DNA of 64,000 nt from Mesorhizobium sp. CA14 (GCF_020165195.1 NZ_JAIUHR010000013.1:78106-142105); one strand, 5' to 3'. Shown: positions 35,115 through 44,080, numbered from the stretch's first letter. The notes: generated by a model from the letters alone, not told the origin. Numbers and translations: made by a program.

Positions 35115-35143
35115 CAGGTCAGGCCGGCATCACCTGAATATCA
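35115..35143. repeat. Short copy of the CAGGTCAGGCCGGC palindromic repeat
   Basis: The sequence CAGGTCAGGCCGGCATCACC then TGAATATCA is a fused form of both ends of the 30039-30149 element. Both sites are followed by CCCTAGGCGG, which contains the stop of the adjacent minus-strand gene (gnd there, the GntR gene here). Confidence 0.6.
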
Positions 35144-35150
35144 ACAGACC

Positions 35151-36053
35151 CTAGGCGGGCTGCGCCTGCCGTCCTTCGGGAATGGAGCTCAGCAGCGTCT
35201 GGCGCGCCGACTTCAGATGCTTGCGGCAGGCGGCGTCCACCTTGCCGGGATCGCGCGATCTCAGCGCCGCAATATAGGCAAGATGCTCCTGCACGGCGAC
35301 CTCGTTGCGCTGGCGCTCCTCAGCCTTGTTCCACTGATAGTGGTAGTGGAAGATCATCGCGATCACGTCGTAGAAGTCGACGATGAAGCGGTTGTGCGAG
35401 GCGCGGTGGATCAGCCGATGGAAGCGCTCGTCCAGCTCGGAGAATTCATTGAAGCGCGTGGCGATTTGGCTGGCGAGCTGGCGATGCTCGCCCTCCAGCC
35501 GGTCGAGATCGGCCCACACCGCGCTGTCCTCCGGCAGCGCGGCGAAAGCCGCCGCCGAGCGCAGCTCGAACATCTCACGGATCTCGGTCAGCTCCAGCGC
35601 GAAGGCGCGCGTGAAACCCTTAAGCACCCAATGGCTGTTGCGCCGCTTCTCGATCAGGCCGAAGCGCGAGAAGCGGATCAGGAATTCGCGCACGCTGGTG
35701 GTGCCGACGCCGATCTCGCGCGCCAGCTCCAGCTCGTTGATCTGCATGCCGGCTTCTGCGCCCCCTGCAAGCAGGCGTCGCATGAAGGAGCGTTCGATGA
35801 TCTCGGCCAGCGAGTCGGTCTCCTCCTCGGGGAAGAAATCCTCGGGCTGCGGCGCCCTGAGCACCGTCTTGTTGCGCTTGTTCCAGTCGATCAGCTCGGT
35901 TTCTTCCATGCGCGCAAGGATGCTGCGCACCGTAGTGCGGCTTACGCCGAGCAGCGTACCGAGCTCAGGCTCCGAAGGCAGGCTCCTGGACTCGTCGAGC
36001 AGCCGCAGACAGCGGTTATAGGCGTCCTTGTAGACGTTGTTGCTCTTCGACAT
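35151..36053 (-). CDS. GntR family regulator with two winged helices and an FCD domain
   Basis: 300 residues. A first winged helix (about 10-66) holds LPSEPELGTLLGVSRTTVRSILARME. A second (about 80-140) holds INELELAREIGVGTTSVREFLIRFSRFGLIEKRRNS. The C-terminal FCD ligand domain (150-290) has His residues in ERFHRLIH and HLAYIAAL that usually bind a metal. Two DNA-binding units in one chain are unusual for the family. The start MSKSNNVYK at 36053 was preferred over a TTG at 36068. It is divergent from uxaA and likely controls the 36.3-43 kb unit. The effector is probably a sugar acid. Confidence 0.85.
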   Translation of the reverse strand: MSKSNNVYKDAYNRCLRLLDESRSLPSEPELGTLLGVSRTTVRSILARMEETELIDWNKRNKTVLRAPQPEDFFPEEETDSLAEIIERSFMRRLLAGGAEAGMQINELELAREIGVGTTSVREFLIRFSRFGLIEKRRNSHWVLKGFTRAFALELTEIREMFELRSAAAFAALPEDSAVWADLDRLEGEHRQLASQIATRFNEFSELDERFHRLIHRASHNRFIVDFYDVIAMIFHYHYQWNKAEERQRNEVAVQEHLAYIAALRSRDPGKVDAACRKHLKSARQTLLSSIPEGRQAQPA

Positions 36054-36201
36054 GCCCCGTATCCCCAACGCTTGCGGCGGCTTGCCGGAAGCGCGATATG
36101 ATCGGTGTACCTAGCGCAAGCTTCCGAAAAGCGGAACGCCTTTCGCCGGCTTGCCAGAAGGGCAATCATGCGCGTCCCAGCGACGCGCATTGCCCGCGAC
36201 G

Positions 36202-36239
36202 AAAAAACAATTGACGCAAAAATGTTTTTTCCCGATAAA
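36202..36239 (+). promoter_or_regulatory. Promoter of uxaA inside an A/T inverted repeat
   Basis: TTGACG (36211-36216) and GATAAA (36234-36239) are 17 bases apart. AAAAAACA (36202-36209) and TGTTTTTT (36223-36230) form an inverted repeat that overlaps both, a probable operator for the divergent GntR regulator. The right part TGTTTTTT-N3-GATAAA recurs at 38120-38136. Confidence 0.55.
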
Positions 36240-36307
36240 AGACATTACCTTTAAACGGGCGCAAGTCAATCCGCCCGCATTCCCAGGATCACCCAGGACA
36301 GCCGCCC

Positions 36308-37813
36308 GTGAACGTTGCAAACACCATCCTTCTCTCGCCCTCCGATAATGTCGCCGTCGCCAACGGGCGCATCGAAATCGGAACGCCATTGCCGGGCGGT
36401 GCCGCCGCGACTGCCGTGATCGAGCCGGGCCACAAGGTCGCGATCAAGCACATCGCCGCGGGCGAAGCGGTGGTGAAATACGCGCAGGCGATCGGTCGCG
36501 CCACGCAAGACATCGCGCCCGGCGAGCACGTCCATTCGCACAATCTGGTTTTCGAGAGCGGCCGCCTGCCGGTAGTGCCGCCGAGCGAGGCCGAGCACGC
36601 CACCGAGGCCGACCGCAAGCGCACCTTCATGGGCTACCGCCGCGCCGATGGCCGCGCCGGCACGCGCAATTTCATCGGCATCATCGCCAGCGTCAATTGC
36701 TCGTCGACCGTCTGCCATGCCATCGCGGACGAAGCCAACCGCACGCTGCTGCCGAAATATCCCGGCATCGACGGCTTCGTGCCGATCGTGCACGGCCAGG
36801 GTTGCGGCATGAGCGCCACCGGCGACGGCATGATGGTGCTGCACCGCACGCTGGCCGGCTATGCGCGGCATCCGAATTTCGGCGGCGTGCTGATGGTCGG
36901 GCTCGGCTGCGAAGTCAACCAACTTACCCTTTACGGCCAGAAGGGTGTTGCCGCCGGAAAGCGGCATTTCAACATCCAGGAGGCCGGCGGCTCGCGCAAG
37001 TCGGTCGAGAAGGCGATGGGTGTGCTGGCCGAGATCGCCGAGGAAGTGGGCCAGTTGCAGCGCGAGCCGATCTCGGTCTCAGAGATCGTCGTCGGCCTGC
37101 AATGCGGCGGCTCGGACGGCATGTCCGGCATCACCGCAAACCCGGCGCTGGGCGCGGCCGTCGATATCCTGGCCGGCTGCGGCGGCATCGGCATCCTGTC
37201 GGAGACGACCGAGATCTACGGCGCCGAGCATTTGCTTGCCTATCGCGCCGCCTCGCCCGAGATCGCCGCCAAGCTCGACGGCTTTGTGAAATGGTGGGAG
37301 GACCACACCGCCAAGCACGGCGCCTCGATCGACAACAACCCTTCGCCCGGCAACAAGCGCGGCGGCCTGACCACGATCCTCGAGAAATCGCTGGGCGCCG
37401 TCGCCAAGGGCGGCCAGACGCCGCTCAACGGCGTCTTCGGCTATGCCGAGAAGGTTTCGGGGAGCGGCCTGGTGTTCATGGACACGCCCGGTTACGACCC
37501 GGTCTCAGCGACCGGACAGGTGGCCGGCGGCGCCAACGTCATCGTCTTCACCACCGGCCGCGGCTCCTGCTTCGGTTGCCGGCCGACGCCGTCGATCAAG
37601 GTCGCCACCAATTCGACCATGTATCACCAGATGGAAGAGGACATGGACGTCAATTGCGGCGTCATCGCCTCGGGCGAGAAGACGATCGCCGGCATGGGCC
37701 GCGAGCTCTTCGAACTGATCATCGAGACCGCGTCCGGCCGCAAGACCAAGAGCGAGGCGTTCGGCTACGGCGACAACGAATTCGTGCCCTGGCATCTCGG
37801 CGCAACGCTTTAG
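36308..37813 (+). CDS. uxaA: UxaA family sugar-acid dehydratase (altronate dehydratase-like)
   Basis: 501 residues beginning with GTG. An N-terminal SAF domain (1-90; GHKVAIKHIAAGE) is fused to the UxaA/GarD catalytic part. Conserved Cys-containing motifs IIASVNCSSTV, GQGCGMSATGDGM, GLGCEVNQ and RGSCFGCRPTPSIKVATN fit the iron-dependent dehydratase family, which forms 2-keto-3-deoxy sugar acids from altronate or galactarate. It heads the unit with the Rbs-type transporter and Zn-dehydrogenase, and faces the GntR gene. Altronate and galactarate/galactonate-type substrates cannot be told apart here. Confidence 0.85.
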   Translation: MNVANTILLSPSDNVAVANGRIEIGTPLPGGAAATAVIEPGHKVAIKHIAAGEAVVKYAQAIGRATQDIAPGEHVHSHNLVFESGRLPVVPPSEAEHATEADRKRTFMGYRRADGRAGTRNFIGIIASVNCSSTVCHAIADEANRTLLPKYPGIDGFVPIVHGQGCGMSATGDGMMVLHRTLAGYARHPNFGGVLMVGLGCEVNQLTLYGQKGVAAGKRHFNIQEAGGSRKSVEKAMGVLAEIAEEVGQLQREPISVSEIVVGLQCGGSDGMSGITANPALGAAVDILAGCGGIGILSETTEIYGAEHLLAYRAASPEIAAKLDGFVKWWEDHTAKHGASIDNNPSPGNKRGGLTTILEKSLGAVAKGGQTPLNGVFGYAEKVSGSGLVFMDTPGYDPVSATGQVAGGANVIVFTTGRGSCFGCRPTPSIKVATNSTMYHQMEEDMDVNCGVIASGEKTIAGMGRELFELIIETASGRKTKSEAFGYGDNEFVPWHLGATL

Positions 37814-38208
37814 AGCATGATCCCCAAAAGTGGGAACGAAACGTCATCCTGATCCGGTCCCCAGGCCGGTCGTCGCGGCGGAAGCGCTACCGACAGTAAG
37901 GACGTCGGCTTTCACAATTGCGCGACTTCGCGATGGAATGAATATTCCACATTGACAGTACCGTGAAATTATCGTTCCATAGCAAACAAGGAGGAGCGGA
38001 AGCGCCGATATGGAGTCAGTGAGGAGCCGCAGAACCGAGCAACCTCGTCCCGGATCACATGAACGGCACCAGACACCGCTTGCATCGATCATGGCGATGC
38101 ATTATCAACAAAAGGCATCTGTTTTTTATTGATAAAGTTCTGTTTTGGACTCGCCTATCCAGACGGAGCTTCCGCAACCTTCACCAGGCGACCTTAGGGA
38201 GGAACCTA
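37814..38208. other. Leader region between uxaA and the sugar-binding protein gene
   Basis: 395 bases without a convincing gene. Right after uxaA is an intergenic repeat piece (AGCATGATCCCCAAAAGTGGGAACG). An AT-rich part follows with TTGACA near 37953, and a region at 38102-38136 with TTATCAA ... TTGATAA arms and TGTTTTTT-N3-GATAAA. A strong AGGGAGG SD precedes the ATG at 38209. The binding protein therefore probably also has its own promoter. Confidence 0.5.
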
Positions 38209-39204
38209 ATGAAATTCGTGACCAGCCTTCTCAACCGCCGCGCCTTCGTGGCCTTGGCCGCAGCGTCGATGCTTGCCGGCGCAATGCATTCCGCGCCCGC
38301 TTCGGCAGCCGACGTGACCATTCCGATCATCGTCAAGGACACTACTTCCTTCTACTGGCAGATCGTTCTGGCCGGCGCGCGCAAGGCCGGCAAGGATCTC
38401 GGCGTCAACGTGCCGGAGCTCGGCGCCCAGGCCGAAACCGACGTCAACGGCCAGATCTCGATCCTCGAGAACGCCGTCGCCAGCAACCCGGCGGCGATCG
38501 TCATCTCGCCGACCGAGTTCAAGGCGCTCGGCAAGCCGATCGATGAGGCGGCTTCCAAGGTCAAGGTCATCGGCATCGACTCCGGCGCCGATTCCAAGGC
38601 CTTCACCTCCTTCCTGACCACCGACAACGTGCAGGGCGGCCGCGTCGCCGCTGACGGCCTCGCCGCAGCCATCGGCGCCGCCAATGGCGGCAAGGTGGAA
38701 GGCAAGGTCGCGCTGATCACGGCGCTTCCCGGCGCCGGCTCGCTCGAGCAGCGCAAGCAAGGCTTCATCGAACAGATCAAGGCCAAGTATCCGGGCCTCC
38801 AGCTTGTCGCCGACAAATATGCCGACGGCCAGGCCACCACGGGCTTGAACATCGCGACCGACCTGATCACTGCCAATCCTGACCTCAAGGGCATCTTCGC
38901 CTCGAACCTGATCATGGCGCAGGGCGTCGGCCAGGCGATCGCCGAAAACAATCTCGGCGGCAAGGTGGCGCTGATCGGCTTCGACAGCGACGAAAAGCTG
39001 ATCAAGTTCCTCAATGACGGCGTCATCTCGGGCCTGGTCGTCCAGGACCCGTACCGGATGGGCTATGACGGCATCAAGACCGCTCTGGCCGCCTCGAAGG
39101 GCGAGAAGGTCGAGGCCAATGTCGACACCGGCGCGAACCTCGTCACCAAGGACAACATGAAGGATCCGAAGATCGACGCTCTGCTCAACCCGAAGCTCAA
39201 GTGA
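38209..39204 (+). CDS. Sugar ABC transporter substrate-binding protein (RbsB type)
   Basis: 331 residues. After a Tat-like/Sec signal (NRRAFVALAAASMLAGAMHSAPASA) comes VTIPIIVKDTTSFYWQIVLAGARKAGKDLGV, the ribose-type periplasmic binding fold, with the later NGQISILENAVASNPAAIVISP and GIDSGADSKAFTSFLTTDN. It is periplasmic and delivers its ligand to the transporter at 39362-41877. The start at 38209 is set by AGGGAGGAACCTA just upstream. The GTP-like Gly-rich ends do not tell the sugar; the dehydratase and dehydrogenase neighbours suggest a sugar acid or an aldose converted to one. Confidence 0.92.
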   Translation: MKFVTSLLNRRAFVALAAASMLAGAMHSAPASAADVTIPIIVKDTTSFYWQIVLAGARKAGKDLGVNVPELGAQAETDVNGQISILENAVASNPAAIVISPTEFKALGKPIDEAASKVKVIGIDSGADSKAFTSFLTTDNVQGGRVAADGLAAAIGAANGGKVEGKVALITALPGAGSLEQRKQGFIEQIKAKYPGLQLVADKYADGQATTGLNIATDLITANPDLKGIFASNLIMAQGVGQAIAENNLGGKVALIGFDSDEKLIKFLNDGVISGLVVQDPYRMGYDGIKTALAASKGEKVEANVDTGANLVTKDNMKDPKIDALLNPKLK

Positions 39205-39221
39205 GCAGCGTTGCGACAATC

Positions 39222-39248
39222 GTTTCCGGGGCCTTGTGCCCCGGAAAC
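39222..39248 (+). terminator. Stem-loop after the RbsB-type gene
   Basis: GTTTCCGGGGC (39222-39232) pairs exactly with GCCCCGGAAAC (39238-39248) around a five-base loop, without a T-run. In ABC operons such a hairpin after the binding-protein gene usually protects the upstream mRNA, giving more binding protein than transporter. Confidence 0.6.
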
Positions 39249-39361
39249 ATCCATCGGGGCGATTTGGAAATTCGCCGGCCTGATTTAGGCTCCGACTTCA
39301 AGATGCGCGTCAGACGCATCGCTGCGTGCCTAACGGTTGAGACCAATCTGGGAGGATTGTC

Positions 39362-40915
39362 ATGACGTCGACGGCGCAGGAACTGCACCCCGCCCCAACG
39401 CTGGCCCCGGGCAGGACGATCCTCGAGCTCAACGGGCTGGAAAAGCGCTATCCCGGCACACATGCGCTGAAGCCCGTGCACCTTGCCTTCAAGGCGGGCG
39501 AGATCCACGCCATCGTCGGCGAGAACGGCGCCGGCAAATCGACCCTGATAAAACTTCTGACCGGCGTCATGCCGCGCACTTCCGGCGAGGTGATCTGGGA
39601 AGGCAAGCCGACCGCCTTGGCCACGCCGCATGAGGCGATGGCGCTGGGCATCAACGCCGTCCACCAGGAGGTGGTGCTGTGCCGCCACCTCACCGTTGCC
39701 GCCAACATGTTCCTCGGCGAGGAGGAGTCACGCTTCGGCCTGCTGCAGCAGCGCGCCATGGTCAAGGACGCGCAGAAGATCATCGACGGGCTGGGATTCG
39801 ATTTGCCGGCGCATGTCATGCTCGGCGATCTCACCATCGGCCAGCAGCAGCTGATCGCCGCCGCCCGCGCTACGGTGCGCGGCACGAAGTTTCTGATCTT
39901 CGACGAACCGACCGCCTATCTCACCCGCAAGGAGGCCGACCAGCTCTTCAAGCTGATCCGCCGGCTCAAAGGCGAAGGCGTCACCATCATCTATATCAGC
40001 CACCGCATGGAGGAAGTGTTCGAGCTCGCCGACCGCGTTTCCGTGCTGCGCGACGGCACTCTGGTCGGCACCCGCAACATCGCCGAGACCGACGAGCCCG
40101 AGCTGGTCAAGCTGATGATCAACCGCTCGATCGAACAGATCTACCACAAGGAGCATTTCACGGCCGGCGCGGCCATCGTCGAGACGAAGAACCTCTCCGG
40201 CAAAGGCTTCGAGAATGTCTCGGTGACCGTCCGCGCCGGCGAGATCGTCGGCCTCTACGGCCTGATAGGTGCCGGGCGCAGCGAGTTCGTCACCACGCTT
40301 TATGGTCGCCACAGGAAATCGGCCGGCCAGATCCTGTGGCAAGGCAAGGAGGTCCAGGTCAATTCCGAGCACGACGCTATCCGGCTCGGCATGGCGCTGG
40401 CCCCGGAAAGCCGCCGCGATCAGGGCCTTTGCCTCAATTTGCCGGTCGGCATGAACCTCAACCTGCCGATCTACAAGCGCATCTCCAGCAACCTGCTGAT
40501 TTCCGGCGCCAAGGAGAAGGCCGAAGCCGACCGCCAGATCGCCGACCTGCGCATCAAGACGCCGACGCGCCATGCGCTGGCTTCCAGCCTCTCGGGCGGC
40601 AACCAGCAAAAGATCGTCATCGGCAAATGGCTGGCGCACGGCGCCAAGCTGTTCATCTTCGACGAGCCGACGGTGGGCGTCGATGTCGGCACCAAGGCCG
40701 AGATCTACCGCCTGTTCTCGACGCTTCTGTCCAAGGGCGCCGGCATCATCCTTATCTCGTCCTACCTGCCGGAAGTCTATGAGCTTGCAGACACGCTGCA
40801 CGTGTTCCGGCGCGGCAAGCTGGTCGCGACCCATGGTTTCCGCACCGCCAGCCATGAGGACATTTTGGGTCAGGCACTGGCCGAGAAACAAGAAAAGTCG
40901 GGAGGACAAAAATGA
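39362..40915 (+). CDS. Sugar ABC transporter ATP-binding protein (RbsA type, two ATPase domains)
   Basis: 517 residues, with two tandem ATPases as in RbsA/XylG/MglA. The first has Walker A GENGAGKST, TIGQQQLIAAARA as degenerate signature and FLIFDEPTAYLTRKE. The second has the usual deviant Walker A (GLIGAGRSE), signature SGGNQQKIVIGKWL and FIFDEPTVGVDVGT. It works with the permease at 40912 (ATGA overlap). It is in the unit with uxaA and the Zn-dehydrogenase. Confidence 0.95.
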   Translation: MTSTAQELHPAPTLAPGRTILELNGLEKRYPGTHALKPVHLAFKAGEIHAIVGENGAGKSTLIKLLTGVMPRTSGEVIWEGKPTALATPHEAMALGINAVHQEVVLCRHLTVAANMFLGEEESRFGLLQQRAMVKDAQKIIDGLGFDLPAHVMLGDLTIGQQQLIAAARATVRGTKFLIFDEPTAYLTRKEADQLFKLIRRLKGEGVTIIYISHRMEEVFELADRVSVLRDGTLVGTRNIAETDEPELVKLMINRSIEQIYHKEHFTAGAAIVETKNLSGKGFENVSVTVRAGEIVGLYGLIGAGRSEFVTTLYGRHRKSAGQILWQGKEVQVNSEHDAIRLGMALAPESRRDQGLCLNLPVGMNLNLPIYKRISSNLLISGAKEKAEADRQIADLRIKTPTRHALASSLSGGNQQKIVIGKWLAHGAKLFIFDEPTVGVDVGTKAEIYRLFSTLLSKGAGIILISSYLPEVYELADTLHVFRRGKLVATHGFRTASHEDILGQALAEKQEKSGGQK

Positions 40916-41877
40916 GCACCGAGGCGATCCCCGCCGAAAAACCCAAGCGCAATTTCAACGCCCTGTTCGGCCTGACGCTGCTTGGCCTTCTGCTCCTGAT
41001 GTGGATCGTGCTGGCCGTCGCCACGCCGTCCTTCGCCACGACGCTCAACATCACCAACCTTCTGCGTCAGGGCTCGCTGATCGCCATCCTCGCCGTCGGC
41101 CAGACCTTCGTCATCATCACCGGCGGCATCGATCTGTCGGTCGGCGCGGTGGTCGGCTTCACCACCGTCATTGTCGCGCTTTTGATCAACGCCGGCTGGC
41201 CGATCTGGGCCGCGGTGCTGATCACGCTGCTGGTAGGCGTCGCCATCGGCCTCTTCCACGGCTTCGGCATCGTCAAGATGGGCCTGCCGCCCTTCATCAT
41301 CACCTTGGCCACCATGACCTCGCTGCGCGGCATCGGCCTCCTGATGACGAACGGCAACTCGATCTCGATCAACAGCGACTCGTTTCAGGCTTTTTCGCGC
41401 GGCTCGCTCGCGGGCATTCCCTACCTGTTCTGGATGGTGATCCTGGTCGCCATCCCTTCCTACGTCTTCCTGCACCACACGCGCTGGGGCCGCTACCTGT
41501 TCTCGGTCGGCTCCAACGCCGAGGCCGCGCGCCTGTCCGGCGTCAACGTGCCGCGCACCATCTTCATGGCCTACGTCCTGTCCGGCCTTCTGGCGGCCAT
41601 TGTCGGCGTGCTCCTGGCCTCGCGCATCGGCATCGGCAACCCGACGCAGGGCGACACCTACGAGCTGCAGGCCATCGCCTCGTCGGTGATCGGCGGCACC
41701 TCGCTCTTCGGCGCCATCGGCTCCGTGCACGGGCCGCTGATCGGCTCCTTCATCCTTTCGACGATCAACAACGGCGCCAACCTGCTCAACGTCAACACCT
41801 TCTGGCAGCGCGTCATCACCGGCCTGCTGATAATCGTCATCGTCTACTTCGACGGCCTGCGCCGTCGCGGCAAATGA
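40912..41877 (+). CDS. Sugar ABC transporter permease (RbsC type)
   Basis: 321 residues with eight to ten hydrophobic segments. Family blocks are GQTFVIITGGIDLSVGAVVGF, MGLPPFIITLATMTSLRGIGLLM and AIASSVIGGTSLFGAIGSVHGPLIG. A single protein forms both halves of the channel as a homodimer in RbsC transporters. It overlaps the ATPase gene by four bases and is followed by a clear terminator. Confidence 0.95.
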   Translation: MSTEAIPAEKPKRNFNALFGLTLLGLLLLMWIVLAVATPSFATTLNITNLLRQGSLIAILAVGQTFVIITGGIDLSVGAVVGFTTVIVALLINAGWPIWAAVLITLLVGVAIGLFHGFGIVKMGLPPFIITLATMTSLRGIGLLMTNGNSISINSDSFQAFSRGSLAGIPYLFWMVILVAIPSYVFLHHTRWGRYLFSVGSNAEAARLSGVNVPRTIFMAYVLSGLLAAIVGVLLASRIGIGNPTQGDTYELQAIASSVIGGTSLFGAIGSVHGPLIGSFILSTINNGANLLNVNTFWQRVITGLLIIVIVYFDGLRRRGK

Positions 41878-41895
41878 CTCCTCCCTGAAACTATC

Positions 41896-41931
41896 GCGCC
41901 GGCCCCGATCGAGCGAGGCCGGCGCTCTTTT
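41896..41931 (+). terminator. Terminator after the RbsC-type permease gene
   Basis: GCGCCGGCC (41896-41904) pairs with GGCCGGCGC (41917-41925), followed by TCTTTTG. The Zn-dehydrogenase gene starts 16 bases on, so termination may be partial. Confidence 0.65.
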
Positions 41932-41946
41932 GCTTGGATTTGCGAC

Positions 41947-42963
41947 ATGAAAGCCGTTGTCTGCCGTTCGCCCGGCGAGCTTGTCCTCGAAGACCGCGCC
42001 GACCCGGGCGCGCCGCCGCCCGGCTGGGCGCGCGTCGCGGTCAGCCATGTCGGCATCTGCGGCACCGACTATCATATCTTCGAAGGCAAGCACCCGTTCC
42101 TGGCCTATCCGCGTGTCATGGGCCACGAGGTCTCGGGGACGATCGTCGAGAAGGGCGAAGGCGTCGATCTCGCCGTCGGCGAGCCGGTGATCATCAACCC
42201 TTATCTTTCATGCGGCAAATGCATCGCCTGCCGGCACGGCAAGCCGAATTGCTGTGTGAAGATCGAAGTGCTCGGTGTTCACCGCGACGGCGCTATGTGC
42301 GACGAAATCCTGGTGCCGGCCCAGAATCTTTATCCGGCGAACGGCCTGTCGCTGGCCGATGCCGCGGCGGTTGAATTCCTGGCGATCGGCGCTCATGCGG
42401 TGCGCAGATCGCTTAGCATACCCGGCCAGCGCACGCTGGTCATCGGCGCCGGCCCGATCGGCCTCGGCACGGCGATCTTCGCGCGCATCGCCGGGCTGGA
42501 CGTCAGCCTGCTCGACATGAGCGCCGAGCGGCTCGATTTCGCCGAAAAACAACTCGGCTTTGCCGCGCTGGACGGCTCGAAGGCAGCGGCCGACGAACTG
42601 GTGCGGCAGGCGACCGGCGGCGAAGGATTCGACCTTGTGTTCGACGCGACCGGCAACACGCAATCGGTGCAGTCGGCCTTCGCCCATGTCGCGCATAGCG
42701 GCACGCTGGTGCTGGTCAGTGTCGTCAAGGACGATATCACCTTCTCCGACCCCGAATTCCACAAGCGCGAGATGACGCTGGTCGGCAGCCGCAATGCCCT
42801 CAAAGCCGATTTCGAGCATGTCGCCGCCTCGATCCGCAACGGCGCCGTGCCGTTGAACAAGCTGGTCACCCATCGCACGACGCTCGCCGGAACGCCGCGG
42901 GATCTGGCCAGATGGACTCATGAGAAATCGGGGCTGATCAAGGCGGTCGTCGAGGTGGGGTGA
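41947..42963 (+). CDS. Zinc-dependent alcohol/polyol dehydrogenase (MDR)
   Basis: 338 residues. Catalytic zinc ligands are Cys38 (GICGTDYH) and His60-Glu61 (MGHEVSG); the structural zinc site has four cysteines in CGKCIACRHGKPNCC. The NAD-binding loop is VIGAGPIGLGTAIFA. This is the sorbitol/L-galactonate/L-idonate dehydrogenase type, which oxidises a secondary hydroxyl of a polyol or sugar acid. It is downstream of the transporter genes and probably feeds keto-acid into the UxaA dehydratase route; this link is inference. Start MKAVVCRSPGE at 41947. Confidence 0.88.
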   Translation: MKAVVCRSPGELVLEDRADPGAPPPGWARVAVSHVGICGTDYHIFEGKHPFLAYPRVMGHEVSGTIVEKGEGVDLAVGEPVIINPYLSCGKCIACRHGKPNCCVKIEVLGVHRDGAMCDEILVPAQNLYPANGLSLADAAAVEFLAIGAHAVRRSLSIPGQRTLVIGAGPIGLGTAIFARIAGLDVSLLDMSAERLDFAEKQLGFAALDGSKAAADELVRQATGGEGFDLVFDATGNTQSVQSAFAHVAHSGTLVLVSVVKDDITFSDPEFHKREMTLVGSRNALKADFEHVAASIRNGAVPLNKLVTHRTTLAGTPRDLARWTHEKSGLIKAVVEVG

Positions 42964-43018
42964 TAACAGGACAGGCGGTGAACTCGCCGAATTGACGGAG
43001 CGCCGCATAGGTCGTCGA

Positions 43019-43201
43019 CCCCCACTCCGTCTCGGCTTCGCCGAGCCACCTCTCCCCCGATCGACGGGGGAGAGGAAGGGTGCGAGCCTTGCAGCCAACG
43101 CTCTTCAACCGGACACACTGCTTTTCCCGCCGCCAGCGGCTCCTTTCCTCTCCCTCCGGAGGGGGGAGAGGTGGCTCGGCGAAGCCGAGACGGAGTGGGG
43201 G
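43019..43201. repeat. 40-base exact inverted repeat filling the phnF downstream gap
   Basis: The arms at 43019-43058 and 43162-43201 are exact inverted copies over 40 bases (starting CCCCCACTCCGTCTCGGCTT). Each arm holds the palindrome CTCGGCTTCGCCGAG; short CCCCCGATCGACGGGGG lies next to the left arm. About 100 bases separate the arms. The surrounding 42964-43295 gap between the dehydrogenase and phnF holds nothing else recognisable. Confidence 0.85.
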
Positions 43202-43295
43202 AAGGCGATCCTCAAACGCCAAGCCGCTGACAAGTAAGCGACCTGACATCAACGTGAAGCAGATCAATCACGGTCTCGTACAAGGCCGGCACTCC

Positions 43296-44039
43296 CTACA
43301 ACGCCGACAACTTCAGCTCCACCCGCTCCGCCGGAAAGCGTGACTCCGCGAACTGGATCGGCTCACCGTCGAGCGTCACGTTGACGGCAATGGTGACCAG
43401 CACGATGGCGCCGGGCTGCAGATCGAGGGCTGCAAGGTCATCGGCATCGGCGTGGCGCGCCGACAGCACGGTCGAATGCCTGAGATAATCGTTGATGCCG
43501 AAACGCTTCAGCGAGGCGGTGATCGATCCCGTTTCCGCCATTGCCGTCTCTATACCCGCGAAGCGTTTGGCGTCGAACCAGGTCGTGGCGCGCGACACCG
43601 CATGACCGTCGGCCTCGCCGCGCGTCTCCAGGCGGATGACGGCCGCGCCCCTGGCGATGTCCAGCGCCTCGGCGACGCGCCGGCTGGCCGGCTCCGTCGA
43701 TGACGACAGGAGCGCGATATGCCGCTCGCTCGTCTGCCCTTGCAGCCCGGTCGAGAAGCGCGTGCGCGCCCCGATCGGATAGGACAGCCGTTTGCGCGAC
43801 ATCACGAAGGTGCCGCGTCCCTGCTCGGCCTTCAGCACGCCTTCCTGTGTCAGCGCGGCGATGGCGCTGCGCACCGTGTGGCGGTTGACGCCGTAGCGCT
43901 CGGCCAGCGCGATTTCGGGCGGCAGCGCCGCGTTCTCCGCGAAATCGCCATTCGCAATCGCCTGCAGGATCCGGTCGGCGATCTGCCGCCACAGCGACAC
44001 GCCGTTGCGTCTTTCGATGCTGCTTGCCAGTCCAACCAT
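43296..44039 (-). CDS. phnF: PhnF, GntR/HutC-type regulator of phosphonate genes
   Basis: 247 residues. The winged helix (about 8-75) reads RNGVSLWRQIADRILQAIANGDF ... LPPEIALAERYGVNRHTVRSAIAALTQEG, followed by the UTRA ligand domain (95-240). It faces phnG, with a perfect palindrome close to the phnG start (44134-44153) as probable operator. Starts at 44051 and 44087 are also possible, but the last overlaps the PHO box. It likely represses C-P lyase synthesis until a phosphonate-related ligand appears. Confidence 0.9.
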   Translation of the reverse strand: MVGLASSIERRNGVSLWRQIADRILQAIANGDFAENAALPPEIALAERYGVNRHTVRSAIAALTQEGVLKAEQGRGTFVMSRKRLSYPIGARTRFSTGLQGQTSERHIALLSSSTEPASRRVAEALDIARGAAVIRLETRGEADGHAVSRATTWFDAKRFAGIETAMAETGSITASLKRFGINDYLRHSTVLSARHADADDLAALDLQPGAIVLVTIAVNVTLDGEPIQFAESRFPAERVELKLSAL

Positions 44040-44080
44040 TCGTCGCCCCATTTCTTCGCCAGCCGGGCAATTTTCCGCGC

